Source: Betaproteobacteria bacterium
GTDB taxonomy: Bacteria; Pseudomonadota; Gammaproteobacteria; Burkholderiales; SG8-41
DNA: 7,175 bases
Assembly: GCA_025363575.1 (NCBI GenBank)
Contig: JANYDM010000157.1
Coordinates: 1-7,175 of the forward strand
Direction of reading: 5' to 3'
Part shown: positions 6,475-7,175 of the stretch, piece by piece
How positions within the stretch are numbered: the stretch's first letter is position 1
Layout of the letters: every line of letters begins with the position of its first letter
Notes under the pieces: model-generated
What the model saw: only the letters and a program-made list of their open reading frames with translations
Told to the model about the DNA's origin: nothing
Database searches by the model: none
Position numbers and translations under genes: made by a program

Positions 6475-6483
6475 GAGAACAAC

Positions 6484-6918
6484 ATGTCGGGTCTCACCCT
6501 CAAGCAAGCGAACACCATCGTCGAAGGCGCATTCGCCAAGGCGCACGAAATGAAAATCAAGCCGCTCGCCGTCGTCGTGCTCGACGCCGCGGGCAATATC
6601 GTCTCGGCGCAGCGCGAAGACAATGCGAGCATGTTCCGCATGGATGTCGCGCTCGGCAAGGCGTGGGGCGCAGTGGCGATGGGCTGCTCGAGCCGCGCCC
6701 TCGGCAAGCGCGCGAAGGACAATCCGAATTTTTTCCTGTCGCTGGCAGCGACGGCCAACGGCAAGTTTCTGCCGCAGACGGGCGCGGCGCTGATCAAAGA
6801 CGAAGCCGGCAATATTCTCGGCGCAGCGGGTGCCAGCGGCGGCACTGGCGATGAAGACGAAGCGTGCTGCGCGGCGGGCGTCGAGAAAGCCGGCCTCAAG
6901 GCCGACGTGTCCGCCTAA
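6484..6918 (+). CDS. GlcG/HbpS-family protein (heme-binding protein-like)
   Basis: This small 144-residue protein belongs to the GlcG/HbpS family. The best-known member, Streptomyces HbpS, is an octameric heme-binding and redox-sensing protein; GlcG of Escherichia coli sits in the glycolate operon with unclear function. Family hallmarks visible here are LKQANTIVEGAFAKA (6-20), the central strand LAVVVLDAAGNIVSAQRED (28-46), the glycine-rich stretch ILGAAGASGGTGDEDEACC (111-129) and the final helix AAGVEKAGL. The length is normal and no signal peptide is present, so it is probably cytoplasmic. GGAGA lies 5 bases before the ATG. It is the first gene after the rightward promoter and is followed after 9 bases by the cupin gene. 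Such pairs commonly accompany catabolic or transport loci in proteobacteria. Heme binding in this copy is an inference only. Confidence 0.88.
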   Translation: MSGLTLKQANTIVEGAFAKAHEMKIKPLAVVVLDAAGNIVSAQREDNASMFRMDVALGKAWGAVAMGCSSRALGKRAKDNPNFFLSLAATANGKFLPQTGAALIKDEAGNILGAAGASGGTGDEDEACCAAGVEKAGLKADVSA

Positions 6919-6927
6919 GGAAAAAAC

Positions 6928-7175
6928 ATGAGCGCAGTGCAAAAACCGAAAGACAACACCAAGAACGAAGGCGCGGTCAAAGCCGGCAACGGCAAGTTCA
7001 TTTTCCCATTGACCAAGATGGCGGGCATGGACGCCGGCCTCGGCTACTCGACCGCTTTCGGCCCCGTGATCGAAGGCGAGCGCATGCAGTGCGGGCTGAT
7101 CCGCAAGGAGAAGGGCACCGGCGCGCGGCCCCATCTGCATCCGAACGAGCAGTGGAACTACATCGTGCAGGGCAC
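6928..7175 (+). CDS. Cupin-domain protein, N-terminal part
   Basis: The frame opens with ATG at 6928 and is cut by the right edge after 82 codons. AAGGA (6917-6921) lies 6 bases before the ATG, and the gap from the preceding stop is 9 bases, so it is co-transcribed with the GlcG/HbpS gene. Residues 65-82 give cupin motif 1, GARPHLHPNEQWNYIVQG, with the usual metal ligands H69, H71 and E74. The second cupin motif lies outside the window. The first 20 residues are charged and Lys/Asn-rich with no signal peptide. Cupins of this size can be isomerases, dioxygenases or ligand sensors; the fragment does not distinguish these. The full metal-site motif suggests it binds a divalent metal. Confidence 0.85.
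   Translation, partial: MSAVQKPKDNTKNEGAVKAGNGKFIFPLTKMAGMDAGLGYSTAFGPVIEGERMQCGLIRKEKGTGARPHLHPNEQWNYIVQG

Noticed and set aside
1..7175. Search by eye for CRISPR repeats, tRNA genes, insertion-sequence ends and transposase genes
   Set aside because: None was found; no regularly spaced repeats of CRISPR size, no cloverleaf-like sequence and no transposase motifs were seen.

Overview
This window has the look of a high-GC proteobacterial chromosome, most likely a betaproteobacterium of the Burkholderiales type. That placement is an inference from codon use, from the NMT1/THI5-like binding protein paired with an amidase, and from the GlcG/HbpS-cupin pair. No rRNA, tRNA or housekeeping gene is present to confirm it. 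Two functionally unrelated blocks lie side by side.

Left block (about 1-2263, all minus strand): a defence or addiction operon. Read in the direction of transcription it has a type IV antitoxin/regulator of the AbiEi family, an AbiEii nucleotidyltransferase toxin (8-base overlap), and the first 220 residues of a large DNA methyltransferase or restriction enzyme resembling the MmeI/type IIL group (9-base gap, running off the left edge). A sigma70-like promoter, an 8-base perfect inverted repeat around its -10 box and a 10-base palindrome at its -35 sit just upstream. This fits the autoregulation known for AbiEi proteins.

Middle (2264-2553): about 290 bases with no convincing gene. It holds one GC-rich hairpin and separates the two blocks.

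Right block (2554-7175): a divergent metabolic locus. Leftward runs a likely three-gene unit: a secreted NMT1/THI5-like substrate-binding protein, an amidase-signature hydrolase with a complete Lys-cisSer-Ser triad, and an M14-type AstE/AspA-like deacylase. Rightward runs a GlcG/HbpS-family small protein followed by a cupin protein cut by the window edge. The two units are driven from a 179-base intergenic region in which two good sigma70-like promoters point away from each other with overlapping -35 boxes. The gene set suggests uptake and stepwise hydrolysis of an amide or N-acylated compound; the substrate is unknown.

The points most worth attention are the AbiE toxin-antitoxin pair leading into a methyltransferase gene, the operator-like repeats at that promoter, an apparent AtzG/DUF4089-like tail fused to the amidase, and the shared -35 region of the divergent promoters.
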